Below, one piece after another: positions 25,583-32,956 of a DNA stretch of 64,000 bases. The translations under genes were made by a program, and so were the position numbers. The notes under the pieces were generated by a model, which was given only the letters and a program-made list of their open reading frames with translations, was not told the origin of the DNA and did no database searches. Numbering within the stretch: the stretch's first letter is position 1; every line of letters begins with the position of its first letter. The stretch is taken from NCBI RefSeq assembly GCF_000716715.1, contig NZ_JNYJ01000003.1, forward strand, positions 165,161 to 229,160, written 5' to 3'. The DNA comes from Dactylosporangium aurantiacum. Its GTDB lineage: Bacteria > Actinomycetota > Actinomycetes > Mycobacteriales > Micromonosporaceae.

Positions 25583-27898
25583 TCACGGGTCCGGGGCGGG
25601 CCAGCCGTCCACGGTCGCCTGGATCCCGGCGACGAACCGCGTGCCCGCGCCGGTCAGCGCCGAGGTGCGCCGCAGGCCGGCGGCCGCCGTCGAGACCCAG
25701 GTCCGGTACCGGCGGAAGTTGCCGGCCGCCTCGGCACCGGTGCGGCGGCGCCACAGGTCGGCGACCGCGAGGTGCGCGTACAGCCCCTGCAGGGCGGCCT
25801 CCACCGGCCGTTCGTCGTCGCGCCACGGCACCGTGACGGTGGTGAGGTTGTCGGGCTCGCCGAGCTCGCACAGGTCCAGCAGCGCGCCGAGCTTGACGTG
25901 CTGCAGCTCGTGGACGAGCAGCACGGCGGTCGCGGCGTCGTCGGCCGCCGCGAGCCCGACGGCGGCGAACGCCTCGCGCCGCGTGGAGCTGCGCTGCTCG
26001 CCGGCGGGGTCGTCGCGCAGCGGGACGACGGTGTGCACCGCCCCGCGCAGTGCCGGCAGGTAGTCCGGCGCCTCCCGGGTCAGGACGGTCCACGCCCCGC
26101 GCAGGCGGGCGTCCCAGGCCCGGGCCGCCGCGTCGTCGAGCCGGTCGGCGACCGGCCACTCCTGGCAGTCGCGGTGCGCGTCGAGGTCGTCGAGCAGCAC
26201 CGGCCAGTCGTCGGGTCCGGCGTGCCGGGCCGGCAGCCAGCCGGGCGGCTCCCCGGCCCGGCCGTGGCGCACGGCGACCGCCGGCGAGCCCGGTGCGGTG
26301 ACGGTGAAGCCGTCCGGGGTGACGCGCAGCGTGGCGCCGCCGGGCGCCGGGCCGGTCACGGCGCTGCCGAGGCCCGGCAGGTGGACCCGGCCGTCGCGGA
26401 CCGGCACCCACAGCCGCGCGTCCGCGCCGGCGTGCACGGCGGCCGCGCCGGTGAGGGTCGCGAGGTAGCCGAGGTCGGCGGGCGCCTCCGCGTCCGGCAG
26501 GCAGGACAGCAGCCACTGGCGCAGCCACGGCTGCCGCAGCACCCGGCCGAACGCGTCCGGCGCGGTCTCGGCGAGCTGGTTGAGCAGTTGCCACGCCTCG
26601 GCGAGCGGCGCCGGCAGCGACAGCGACCCCACGACGTCCATCAGCAGTGCCTTGGCGTACAGCTGCCCCTGCTCCAGCAGCCACGACGTGGTGCCCGCCG
26701 ATCCCGCTCCGGACGCGAGGTCGTCGAGCAGCGCGTCGAGCCGCGGGCCCGGCTCCATGGTCGCGGGGGCCGTGCCGACCTCAGGTTCTGCTCGCATCGA
26801 CAGGATCAGCTCCTTGAGGTCGGCGCAGTACACGGACGGATTGTCGAACCCGCTGCCGGTGCGGAACCGGTGGGCCCGCAACCCGCCACCGCACTGGCGC
26901 AGCACCGGGCAGGCCCGGCAGGTCGCGCACAGCTCTGCGGCGCCGTCGCGGCGGGCGGCGATGTCGGGGTGGGCGGCCACCTCGTCCAGCGAGTGGGTCC
27001 ACACCGACATGCCGGTGCCCGCGGCGCCGTGGAAGGCGGTCTTGAGCGAGTCGGCCTGCTCCCACGCGCCGTCGGTCTCGATGACGACGAGCGCCACCGG
27101 ATCCAGGCCGACCGACTCGGTCTGGCTGGGGCCGCCGACGGCCGTGGAGCGCAGCGAGTCGAACAGCCGCACCGGCACGGGGCGCCCGTCGCGCAGCCAG
27201 CGGTGGTAGATGCGCAGCAGCCAGTCGGCGTACGGGGTGCCGCCATCCACTGTGGACACGGGACGGGGCGGCGGGTCGTCCCAGGTCGCGTGCGGCAGGA
27301 GGAAGTCGATGCGGGGCGGTCGCTCGGCCAGCAGCGCGGTGTAGACCCGGTCGGGGTCGTTGGCGACGTCGACGGTGCACAGGATCCCGCCGTACGCCGG
27401 CCGGAACTCGGGCCTGCGCAACAGTTCCAGGGCACGCAGGACGGCGGCGTGGCTGCTGGCGCCGGAGCCGAACCGGCGGTGGCGGTCGTTGGCCTCGGCG
27501 TCGCCGTCCAGGGAGATGCCGACCCGCACCCCGTGCCGCACGAAGACGCCGCACAGCTCCTCGGTCAGCTGCACGCCGTTGGACTGCAGCACCAGGTCGA
27601 GCGCGGCCACCGGGCCGACCGTCTCGCGCAGGTCGGTGAGCAGCGCGTCGAGCCGACGCGGGCCGAGCAGCAGCGGCTCGCCGCCGTGCAGCACGACCCG
27701 CACCCGGTGCAGCCGGTGGGCGCGGGCGTGCTCGGCGATGCGCTCGGCGACCCGGTGCGCGACCGCCGGGTCGATGAGCTTCGGCCGGTCGCTCCACGTC
27801 TGGTCCCGGTGGACGTACACGTAGCAGTGGTCGCAGCGAAGGTCACACCGGCTGTGCACCTTCAGCACGTATTCGGTGATCGCGTCGGCCTGCGGCAT
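25583..27898 (-). CDS. fxsB: FxsB: radical SAM/SPASM peptide maturase fused to HExxH domain
   Basis: 771 residues. The radical SAM domain has CDLRCDHCYVYVH (Cys18, 22, 25 bind the [4Fe-4S]/SAM cluster) and LHGGEPLLLG. A SPASM-type region with CATCRACPVLRQCGGG follows near residues 320-345. The C-terminal half ends in a separate domain with VLLVHELQHVKLGAL near residue 660, a HExxH zinc motif known from putative peptide-modification proteins of these clusters. FxsB-type enzymes crosslink the aromatic residue of a three-residue motif in the precursor to make a cyclophane. The gene starts 15 bases after fxsA. Confidence 0.93.
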   Translation of the reverse strand: MPQADAITEYVLKVHSRCDLRCDHCYVYVHRDQTWSDRPKLIDPAVAHRVAERIAEHARAHRLHRVRVVLHGGEPLLLGPRRLDALLTDLRETVGPVAALDLVLQSNGVQLTEELCGVFVRHGVRVGISLDGDAEANDRHRRFGSGASSHAAVLRALELLRRPEFRPAYGGILCTVDVANDPDRVYTALLAERPPRIDFLLPHATWDDPPPRPVSTVDGGTPYADWLLRIYHRWLRDGRPVPVRLFDSLRSTAVGGPSQTESVGLDPVALVVIETDGAWEQADSLKTAFHGAAGTGMSVWTHSLDEVAAHPDIAARRDGAAELCATCRACPVLRQCGGGLRAHRFRTGSGFDNPSVYCADLKELILSMRAEPEVGTAPATMEPGPRLDALLDDLASGAGSAGTTSWLLEQGQLYAKALLMDVVGSLSLPAPLAEAWQLLNQLAETAPDAFGRVLRQPWLRQWLLSCLPDAEAPADLGYLATLTGAAAVHAGADARLWVPVRDGRVHLPGLGSAVTGPAPGGATLRVTPDGFTVTAPGSPAVAVRHGRAGEPPGWLPARHAGPDDWPVLLDDLDAHRDCQEWPVADRLDDAAARAWDARLRGAWTVLTREAPDYLPALRGAVHTVVPLRDDPAGEQRSSTRREAFAAVGLAAADDAATAVLLVHELQHVKLGALLDLCELGEPDNLTTVTVPWRDDERPVEAALQGLYAHLAVADLWRRRTGAEAAGNFRRYRTWVSTAAAGLRRTSALTGAGTRFVAGIQATVDGWPAPDP

Positions 27899-27912
27899 AC
27901 CGCGGCGGGTGG

Positions 27913-28107
27913 TTAGACGCCGGAGTTGAACTTCGCCACGGGGACCGCGGCCCGCCGCCGGTGCAGCTGCTTGATCCGGTCGGCGGCGGCCTTCACACGG
28001 TCGGGCGTGAGCTGGGACAGCGGCGTCTCCCGGAGGCCGGCGAGCGCCGCGACATCCTCACGGACGGCGGCGGTCGGCGCGTTCGACGCGGTTTCGGTCT
28101 GCTGCAT
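27913..28107 (-). CDS. fxsA: FxsA: FxSxx-COOH ribosomal peptide precursor
   Basis: 64 residues ending in AVPVAKFNSGV, an exact match to the FxSxx-COOH signature (Phe60, Asn61, Ser62, then Gly-Val and stop). The leader is helical and polar (ETPLSQLTPDRVKAAADRI). The Phe-Asn-Ser core is expected to be crosslinked Phe ring to Ser beta-carbon by FxsB. The ATG at 28107 is chosen because a GGGGGG ribosome site precedes it; a longer frame upstream is not needed. A sigma-70-like promoter lies 36 bases upstream. The small gene and strong promoter suggest that the precursor is made in excess over the enzymes. Confidence 0.92.
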   Translation of the reverse strand: MQQTETASNAPTAAVREDVAALAGLRETPLSQLTPDRVKAAADRIKQLHRRRAAVPVAKFNSGV

Positions 28108-28142
28108 GTGGTCCCCCCAGGCCCGGCGCACAGACGCCGATA

Positions 28143-28171
28143 CTCATAGAAGTGCATGACTATGATATCAA
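28143..28171 (-). promoter_or_regulatory. Sigma-70-like promoter of the fxs operon
   Basis: On the minus strand TTGATA (28171-28166), a 17-base spacer, then TATGAG (28148-28143), about 36 bases before the fxsA start. The 28130-28235 spacer is distinctly AT-rich for this genome and holds no gene. Confidence 0.65.
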
Positions 28172-28235
28172 CGCCGGTCGTTGTAGGTAGCATAAGCAGC
28201 ACGCGCGGTGATGTCACCTTACAAATCCGCGATAT

Positions 28236-29132
28236 TCAACAAACCTCGATATGCTCCGGGGTGGCGAGCCAGCGCAGCATCGTCGGCAGGATCTCCACGG
28301 CGCTGAAGTGCCCCGCGTCCTGCTGCACCACCGCCTCGGCGAAGGGCATCTGCTTGGCCAGCCACTGCGCGTGCGACGCCGGGGAGAACGCGTCCTTCGC
28401 ACCGTGCCACAGCCGGACCGGCAGCTTGATCGAGGCCGGGTCGAAGCCCCAGTGCGAGCGGAACGCCAGGTCGTCGTCGATCCAGCCATACGCGCCGGGC
28501 CGCACGCCCTCGGCGTAGCTCGCCCTGATCTGGGCGCCGATCGCGACGTCGTCGACGACCCGGCGGTCGGCCGGGGTGAGATCGGGCGCGAGGCGGTCCA
28601 GCAGGCTCTGCGGGTCGCGGCGGGTGTGCTCGGCCCGCTCGATCAGCGCGTCGCTGAGCGCCGCCGGGTCGGACGAGTGCTCCTCCAGGTTGGACGTGCC
28701 CATCCCCCGGTACCAGTCCAGGCCCGCCGAGTTCGGCGGGGCGAGGGTCACCAGCACCCCGACCTTGGTGATCCGTCCGGCGAGCTGGTCCGACGCGGCA
28801 CAGGCCAGCGCGTGCGGCCCCCCGCCGGAGCGGCCGACCACGGCCAGCCGGTCCACGCCGAGCGCGTCGGCGATGGCCTTGACGTCGTCGGCGGCGTCCA
28901 CGACGCGCCGGTCCGGGTGCCGGTCGGATCCGCCGTAGCCCGGTCTGTCGTAGGTGATCAGCCGGATGCCCATGCGGTAGAGCACGATCGAGCGCGGCTT
29001 CGGTCCGGTCCTGCTGCCCGGGGTGCCGTGCATCAACAGGATCGGGACCCCGTCGGGATCACCGGAGACGTCCACGGCAAGCTCGCGGCCGGCATGGCGC
29101 ACCGTCATGTGCGGCGCTGGCCCTTCCGGCAC
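28236..29132 (-). CDS. Alpha/beta hydrolase
   Basis: About 298 residues. Seen: LLMHGTPGSRTG (oxyanion HGxPG), YDRPGYGGSD, nucleophile elbow VGRSGGGPHALA (Ser), an acid in WHGAKDAFSP (Asp) and the catalytic His in QQDAGHFS. This is the standard soluble alpha/beta hydrolase fold, with ester, epoxide or lactone substrates possible. The GTG at 29132 has AGGGGG seven bases upstream and is preferred over the ATG at 29108. It lies upstream of fxsA on the same strand, but fxsA has its own promoter, so a link to the peptide system is uncertain. Confidence 0.88.
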   Translation of the reverse strand: MPEGPAPHMTVRHAGRELAVDVSGDPDGVPILLMHGTPGSRTGPKPRSIVLYRMGIRLITYDRPGYGGSDRHPDRRVVDAADDVKAIADALGVDRLAVVGRSGGGPHALACAASDQLAGRITKVGVLVTLAPPNSAGLDWYRGMGTSNLEEHSSDPAALSDALIERAEHTRRDPQSLLDRLAPDLTPADRRVVDDVAIGAQIRASYAEGVRPGAYGWIDDDLAFRSHWGFDPASIKLPVRLWHGAKDAFSPASHAQWLAKQMPFAEAVVQQDAGHFSAVEILPTMLRWLATPEHIEVC

Positions 29133-29226
29133 CGGACACCCCCTGAATCCCGCTGCCTGTCGTGTCAAAACGCAAACAGCTTCTCACGATAACGCCAATT
29201 GCCCGGCGGGCACCATACATAGACAA

Positions 29227-29252
29227 CGACGAGCATCATGTGATGTTTGTCG
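29227..29252. promoter_or_regulatory. Imperfect inverted repeat in AT-rich spacer
   Basis: CGACGAGCATCA and TGATGTTTGTCG form 12-base arms with two mismatches around TG. It lies in the 250-base spacer between the SLOG-like gene and the hydrolase gene, which otherwise holds no gene. It could be a regulator site or a transcript hairpin behind the SLOG-like gene. Confidence 0.35.
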
Positions 29253-29382
29253 TCCTTTTGTGCGACAACACTTCAGGGGTGCGGCCGTCCTGCCCAGCGG
29301 TATCGCCGTCCCGCACTTCGGGCACCACGCTAGGGTCCGGCCGCCGGCGCGGCCTCACCGCGCACGGGTGAGCGAGGCCGCA

Positions 29383-30477
29383 TCATGGCACGGGCCGGTC
29401 CGGCGCCACAGCCGGCGGCGTGATACCCGACATCGGGTCCTGTCCGGCGCGGATCCGCTCGTACACCAGATCGAACGTGAAGCCCGCGGCGAAACCCACC
29501 GGCACCACGAAGAACAGCAGCCGCCGGGCGTCCAGGTGGTCCAGCAGGTCCGGGACGGTCAACAGCTGCGACGCCACGTACAGCAGCACCGCGACGACCC
29601 CGGCGCCGAGGCCGAGCACCGCCGCCCGGCCCCACCGCTGCTCGGCGGCGAGCGAGTCGCGGATGACGGCGCCGGCGACCGCGGCGAGCATCGGCCCGGC
29701 GAGCAGCAGCCCGACCGCCTTGGCCCCGGCCGGGCCGGGCCCGCCGGCCAGGGCGATCGTGGCCAGCGCGCCGACGAGCGCGGCGGCCGCGACCGCCAGA
29801 CCCAGCCGGGCCGCCCGGGCGCGGTGCGTGGCGGCGCGCAGCTCCCGCGCCCGCTCCCGCTCCCGCCGGTCGATCTCCCGGCGCAGGTAGCCGGCCAGCC
29901 GCGCGGCGGAGCCGTCGGTCCAAGGGGCGCCCAGCATCGCCACGTCGTTCTCGGCGACCCCGTGCCGGTCCCGGTCCAGGTAGTCCCACACCTGCTCCGC
30001 CCCGCCGCCGAACGCGGCGAGCGGCAGCACCGGCACGCCCTGCGAGATCGCGACGATGCCGGCGATGCGCGTCGAGCGCCGGCCGCCGACGAGCACGACC
30101 GCGTCCGCCGACAGCACCGAGCGGTAGTACGCGACCTCCCACTCGGCGCTGGGGTCCCGCAGCACCAGCAGCTCCACCGACGCGTGGTGGGGCGAGCCCG
30201 GCACGAACTCCTGGTGCCGGGCCGGGCGCGCGACGATCCGCCCCGGGGTCCCGGGCGAGGCGGCAGCCACGTAGCCGGCCACGAACAACCCTTCCGCGTG
30301 CTGCGGCGCGCTGGAGAACACCAGCAGGTCGAACCCGTGACGCAGCAGCTCGCCGCCGATCTGCTCGCAGGCGGACCGGGCTACCGCCAGGTCGCCGCGC
30401 AGCGGCTGGTCGTAGTCCCGCGCCGGGTCAAGGCTTCCGACCACGGCGATCAGTGGCCTGCGTGTCGGTCCGACCAT
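29383..30477 (-). CDS. SLOG-like nucleotide-sensor domain protein with membrane tail
   Basis: About 364 residues. The N-terminal 200 residues read IAVVGSLDP, a GGELLRHGFDLLVFSSAPQ helix-strand pair, and ADAVVLVGGRRSTRIAGIVA, the Rossmann-like pattern of SLOG/LOG-family ligand-binding domains. A basic helical linker (RREIDRRERERARELR) leads to four hydrophobic segments (about 245-265, 275-295, 305-325 and 335-352). SLOG proteins with membrane helices are predicted parts of nucleotide-signal defence or stress systems. The neighbours (hydrolase, then the fxs operon) make a functional link possible but not shown. The start at ATG 30477 was chosen over an upstream frame because the VGS motif follows directly. 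Confidence 0.65.
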   Translation of the reverse strand: MVGPTRRPLIAVVGSLDPARDYDQPLRGDLAVARSACEQIGGELLRHGFDLLVFSSAPQHAEGLFVAGYVAAASPGTPGRIVARPARHQEFVPGSPHHASVELLVLRDPSAEWEVAYYRSVLSADAVVLVGGRRSTRIAGIVAISQGVPVLPLAAFGGGAEQVWDYLDRDRHGVAENDVAMLGAPWTDGSAARLAGYLRREIDRRERERARELRAATHRARAARLGLAVAAAALVGALATIALAGGPGPAGAKAVGLLLAGPMLAAVAGAVIRDSLAAEQRWGRAAVLGLGAGVVAVLLYVASQLLTVPDLLDHLDARRLLFFVVPVGFAAGFTFDLVYERIRAGQDPMSGITPPAVAPDRPVP

Positions 30478-30663
30478 CTTCCAACCTGTGTCGACGAATG
30501 CTGCGGCGCGTGCGGCGACAGTATCCACCGGCGGGCCGGATCCGCTCTGCGGGGCGTTCGGCCGCAACCGGTGGGCCGATTGTCGTATTGACCGCCGCCG
30601 TGGCGCCGCCCGGGCCGCATCACCTTACGTCGGCGCGCCGGACCTGTCGAACGGCGCGGCCGC

Positions 30664-32250
30664 TCAGTTGCGCAGGCGCTGCCGGAGCTGGGCCTTGGCG
30701 ATCTTGCCGCCCGAGCCGCGGGGCAGGTCGGCCACGACCTCAAGCCGCTCCGGCCAGTTGTCGCGCGACACGCCCCGCGCGTCCAGGTGCTCGCGCAGCC
30801 CGTCGAGGTCCAGGGTCGCCGCCTCGCGCAGCACGACGAAGGCGCAGACGCGCTCGCCGAACGTCGGGTCCGGCACCGCCACCGCGGCGACCATGGCGAC
30901 CGACGGGTGGGAGCCCACGTGGTCCTCGACGGCGGCGGCGCTGATGTTCTTGCCACCGCGGATGATGAAGTCGGACTTGCGGTCCACGACCCGCAGGTAG
31001 CCGCCGGCGTCGATCGTGCAGATGTCGCCGGTGAGCATCCAGCCGTCCGGGGTGAACAGGGTCTCGTTGGCCGCCGGGTCGGCGAAGTAGCCCAGGCAGG
31101 TCGCGGGGCCGGCGCAGGCGGCCTGGCCGGGGCCGCCGGCCGCGGTGACATCGGTGCCGTCCTCGGCGAACAGCCGCACCCGCATCGCGTCGATCACCTT
31201 GCCGGCGGTGCGCAGCCGCTGGTCGGTGGTGTCGGTGACCGAGGTGCGCGACAGGGCGCCGGTCTCGTTGGAGCCGAAGAACTGCAGCACCTTGGCGCCG
31301 GTGCGGCGCTCGAACTCGGCGGCCCGCTCGAACGGCACCGCCTCGCCGCCGGTGAACATGACCCGCAGCGAGGACAGGTCCACTGTGGACGCGACCGGCG
31401 AGTTGAGCATCATGATGAACTGGGTGCTGACGCAGCACACGACGGTGACCCGCTCGCGCTCGATGAGGCGCAGCGCCTCGTCGGCGTCGAAGCGGGGCAT
31501 GACCACGGTCGGCACGCCGAGGATCGTCGGGGTGAAGTTGGCGGTCCACTGGGCGAAGCCGTAGGGCGCCGGGATCAGGGTCAGGAACACGTCGTCGGGG
31601 CGCAGGTCGCCGCACTCCAGGGCCAGCTCGTGGTAGTAGAACCAGCGGTCCTGGTTGTGCACGACGCACTTGGGCATGCCGGTCGTGCCCGACGTCGAGT
31701 TGAGCAGGTGGATCTCGCCGCGGCCCAGCTCATGGGGCCCTTTCGGCGCCACGACGCCGTCGGTGAGCGTGTCGATCTCGAGGTGTACGCCGATGCCGAG
31801 GCCCTCCACCATCGCGCTGACCGGCTCGCCCCGGTGCTCCGCCCGGCTGACCAGGGCGGTGGCGCCGCCGACGGTGAGCAGGTGGCGCACCTCGAGGCGG
31901 GCCGCCCGCGGCCCGATCGCGACCACGATCATGCCGGCCTTCATCGCGGCGAGGTACACCACGTGCACCTCGACGCCGTCGGGCAGCAGCACGCCGACGC
32001 GGGCGCCACGGGGCAGGCCGGCGTCGGCCAGCCGCCGGGCGAACGCGGTGGAGCGGGCGTCGAACTGCGCCCAGGTGAGCCGGGCGTCGCCGGCCACGAA
32101 GGCGATCCCGTCGGGCTGCCGCACGGCGTGCCGGCGCACCACGTCGGGCAGCGTCTCGCCGTCACGCACGCCGGCGAGGCGGTCGGCGACGTACCGCTCG
32201 TGGACGCTGCCGGGCGCCGGCGCGGCGCCGGCGGGGAACAGGTCGTGCAC
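30664..32250 (-). CDS. Acyl-CoA synthetase (AMP-forming), KstR2-box controlled
   Basis: About 528 residues. Seen: LLNSTSGTTGMPKCVV (AMP P-loop), FFGSNETGALSR, GWMLTGDICTID, VDRKSDFIIRGGKN and catalytic PRGSGGKIAKAQL. It resembles ligases for cyclic or aromatic acids. The GTG at 32250 has TTGGGGG upstream; an in-frame ATG at 32295 would place the KstR2 operator inside the coding part and is rejected. The operator 20 bases upstream puts it in the steroid regulon. A close paralogue lies at 34306-35856; both share unusual segments such as LxPAPYGFxxW and RVTVxCxVxxQFIMxLN. Confidence 0.9.
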   Translation of the reverse strand: MHDLFPAGAAPAPGSVHERYVADRLAGVRDGETLPDVVRRHAVRQPDGIAFVAGDARLTWAQFDARSTAFARRLADAGLPRGARVGVLLPDGVEVHVVYLAAMKAGMIVVAIGPRAARLEVRHLLTVGGATALVSRAEHRGEPVSAMVEGLGIGVHLEIDTLTDGVVAPKGPHELGRGEIHLLNSTSGTTGMPKCVVHNQDRWFYYHELALECGDLRPDDVFLTLIPAPYGFAQWTANFTPTILGVPTVVMPRFDADEALRLIERERVTVVCCVSTQFIMMLNSPVASTVDLSSLRVMFTGGEAVPFERAAEFERRTGAKVLQFFGSNETGALSRTSVTDTTDQRLRTAGKVIDAMRVRLFAEDGTDVTAAGGPGQAACAGPATCLGYFADPAANETLFTPDGWMLTGDICTIDAGGYLRVVDRKSDFIIRGGKNISAAAVEDHVGSHPSVAMVAAVAVPDPTFGERVCAFVVLREAATLDLDGLREHLDARGVSRDNWPERLEVVADLPRGSGGKIAKAQLRQRLRN

Positions 32251-32269
32251 GAAGACCCCCAAGACCTCT

Positions 32270-32287
32270 ACCAAACAAGCGCTTGGT
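32270..32287 (-). promoter_or_regulatory. KstR2 operator before acyl-CoA synthetase and FlK-like gene
   Basis: On the minus strand ACCAAGCGCTTGTTTGGT, one change from the shared site; it contains AACAAGCGCTTGGT on the plus strand, an exact fit to the known KstR2 core AnCAAGnnCTTGnT. A TAGAGG -10-like element abuts it toward the ligase. It lies between divergent genes and may control both. Confidence 0.8.
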
Positions 32288-32338
32288 TGTGTCATTCTGT
32301 TCCCGGCCCTTCGAGCATGTCAAGGTAGGGAGCGTCGC

Positions 32339-32956
32339 GTGCCGGACCTCTGGACAGCCCCCGCCGGCACCCCGGCCGACCTCCGCCTGCTGGCGCTGCT
32401 GCCGATCCCGCCGGACGCCCACGTCGAGCACCTCACCTGGCACGGCGACGCGCCCGGCGACGGCCCGCTGCGGCTGGTCGAGACGGACCTCGACCCGTCC
32501 CGCCGGGTGGCGACCCTGCGGCTGTTGCGCGGCGACCGGCTCCTCGCCGACCTGCGGGTCCGCCGTGGCGCGCCCCGGCACCCGACGCCGCACGGGCTGC
32601 TGCGCACCGGACTGGGCCCCGGCGCCTCGTGCACCCGCACCTTCACGGTCACCGCCGACCTGACCACCGACCACGTGCCGGACACCGAGCCGGTGCTGAG
32701 CACCCCGGCGCTCATCGCCTGCCTCGAGGACACCGCCGCCGACGTGCTGCGCCCGCACTTCGCCCCGGCGACCGCGTCGCTGGGCACCTGGATCGGCGTG
32801 CGGCACACCGGCCCCGCCCGCACCGGCGACGCGTTCGAGGTCACCGCCGTCCTCGCCGACGTCCGCGGCCGCCGCTACCTCTTCGACGTCCGCGCCACCC
32901 TCGCCGGCCGGCCGATCGGCGACGGCCAGGTCGCGCAGACGCTCATCGGCCGCTGA
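32339..32956 (+). CDS. FlK-like hot-dog thioesterase with N-terminal extension
   Basis: 205 residues. The C-terminal 120 residues match the fluoroacetyl-CoA-thioesterase-like hot-dog fold: VLSTPALIACLEDTAADVL, SLGTWIGVRHTGPARTGD and YLFDVRATLAGRPIGDGQV. The first 85 residues are an added domain of unknown type, rich in charged residues and strands. A housekeeping role clearing dead-end acyl-CoA in the steroid pathway is plausible. The GTG at 32339 has AGGTAGGGAG upstream. It is divergent from the ligase across one KstR2 operator and overlaps the end of the convergent LanC-like gene by 14 bases. Confidence 0.8.
   Translation: MPDLWTAPAGTPADLRLLALLPIPPDAHVEHLTWHGDAPGDGPLRLVETDLDPSRRVATLRLLRGDRLLADLRVRRGAPRHPTPHGLLRTGLGPGASCTRTFTVTADLTTDHVPDTEPVLSTPALIACLEDTAADVLRPHFAPATASLGTWIGVRHTGPARTGDAFEVTAVLADVRGRRYLFDVRATLAGRPIGDGQVAQTLIGR

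Noticed and set aside
24040..27916. Long plus-strand frames across the fxs genes
   Set aside because: They are antisense shadows; the minus-strand frames carry radical SAM, SPASM, HExxH and TIR motifs.
29133..29168. A TTG start for the alpha/beta hydrolase
   Set aside because: It has no ribosome site; the GTG at 29132 has AGGGGG at good spacing.
32251..32295. An upstream ATG for the KstR2-controlled acyl-CoA ligase
   Set aside because: It would place the operator and promoter in the coding sequence; the GTG at 32250 has a good ribosome site.
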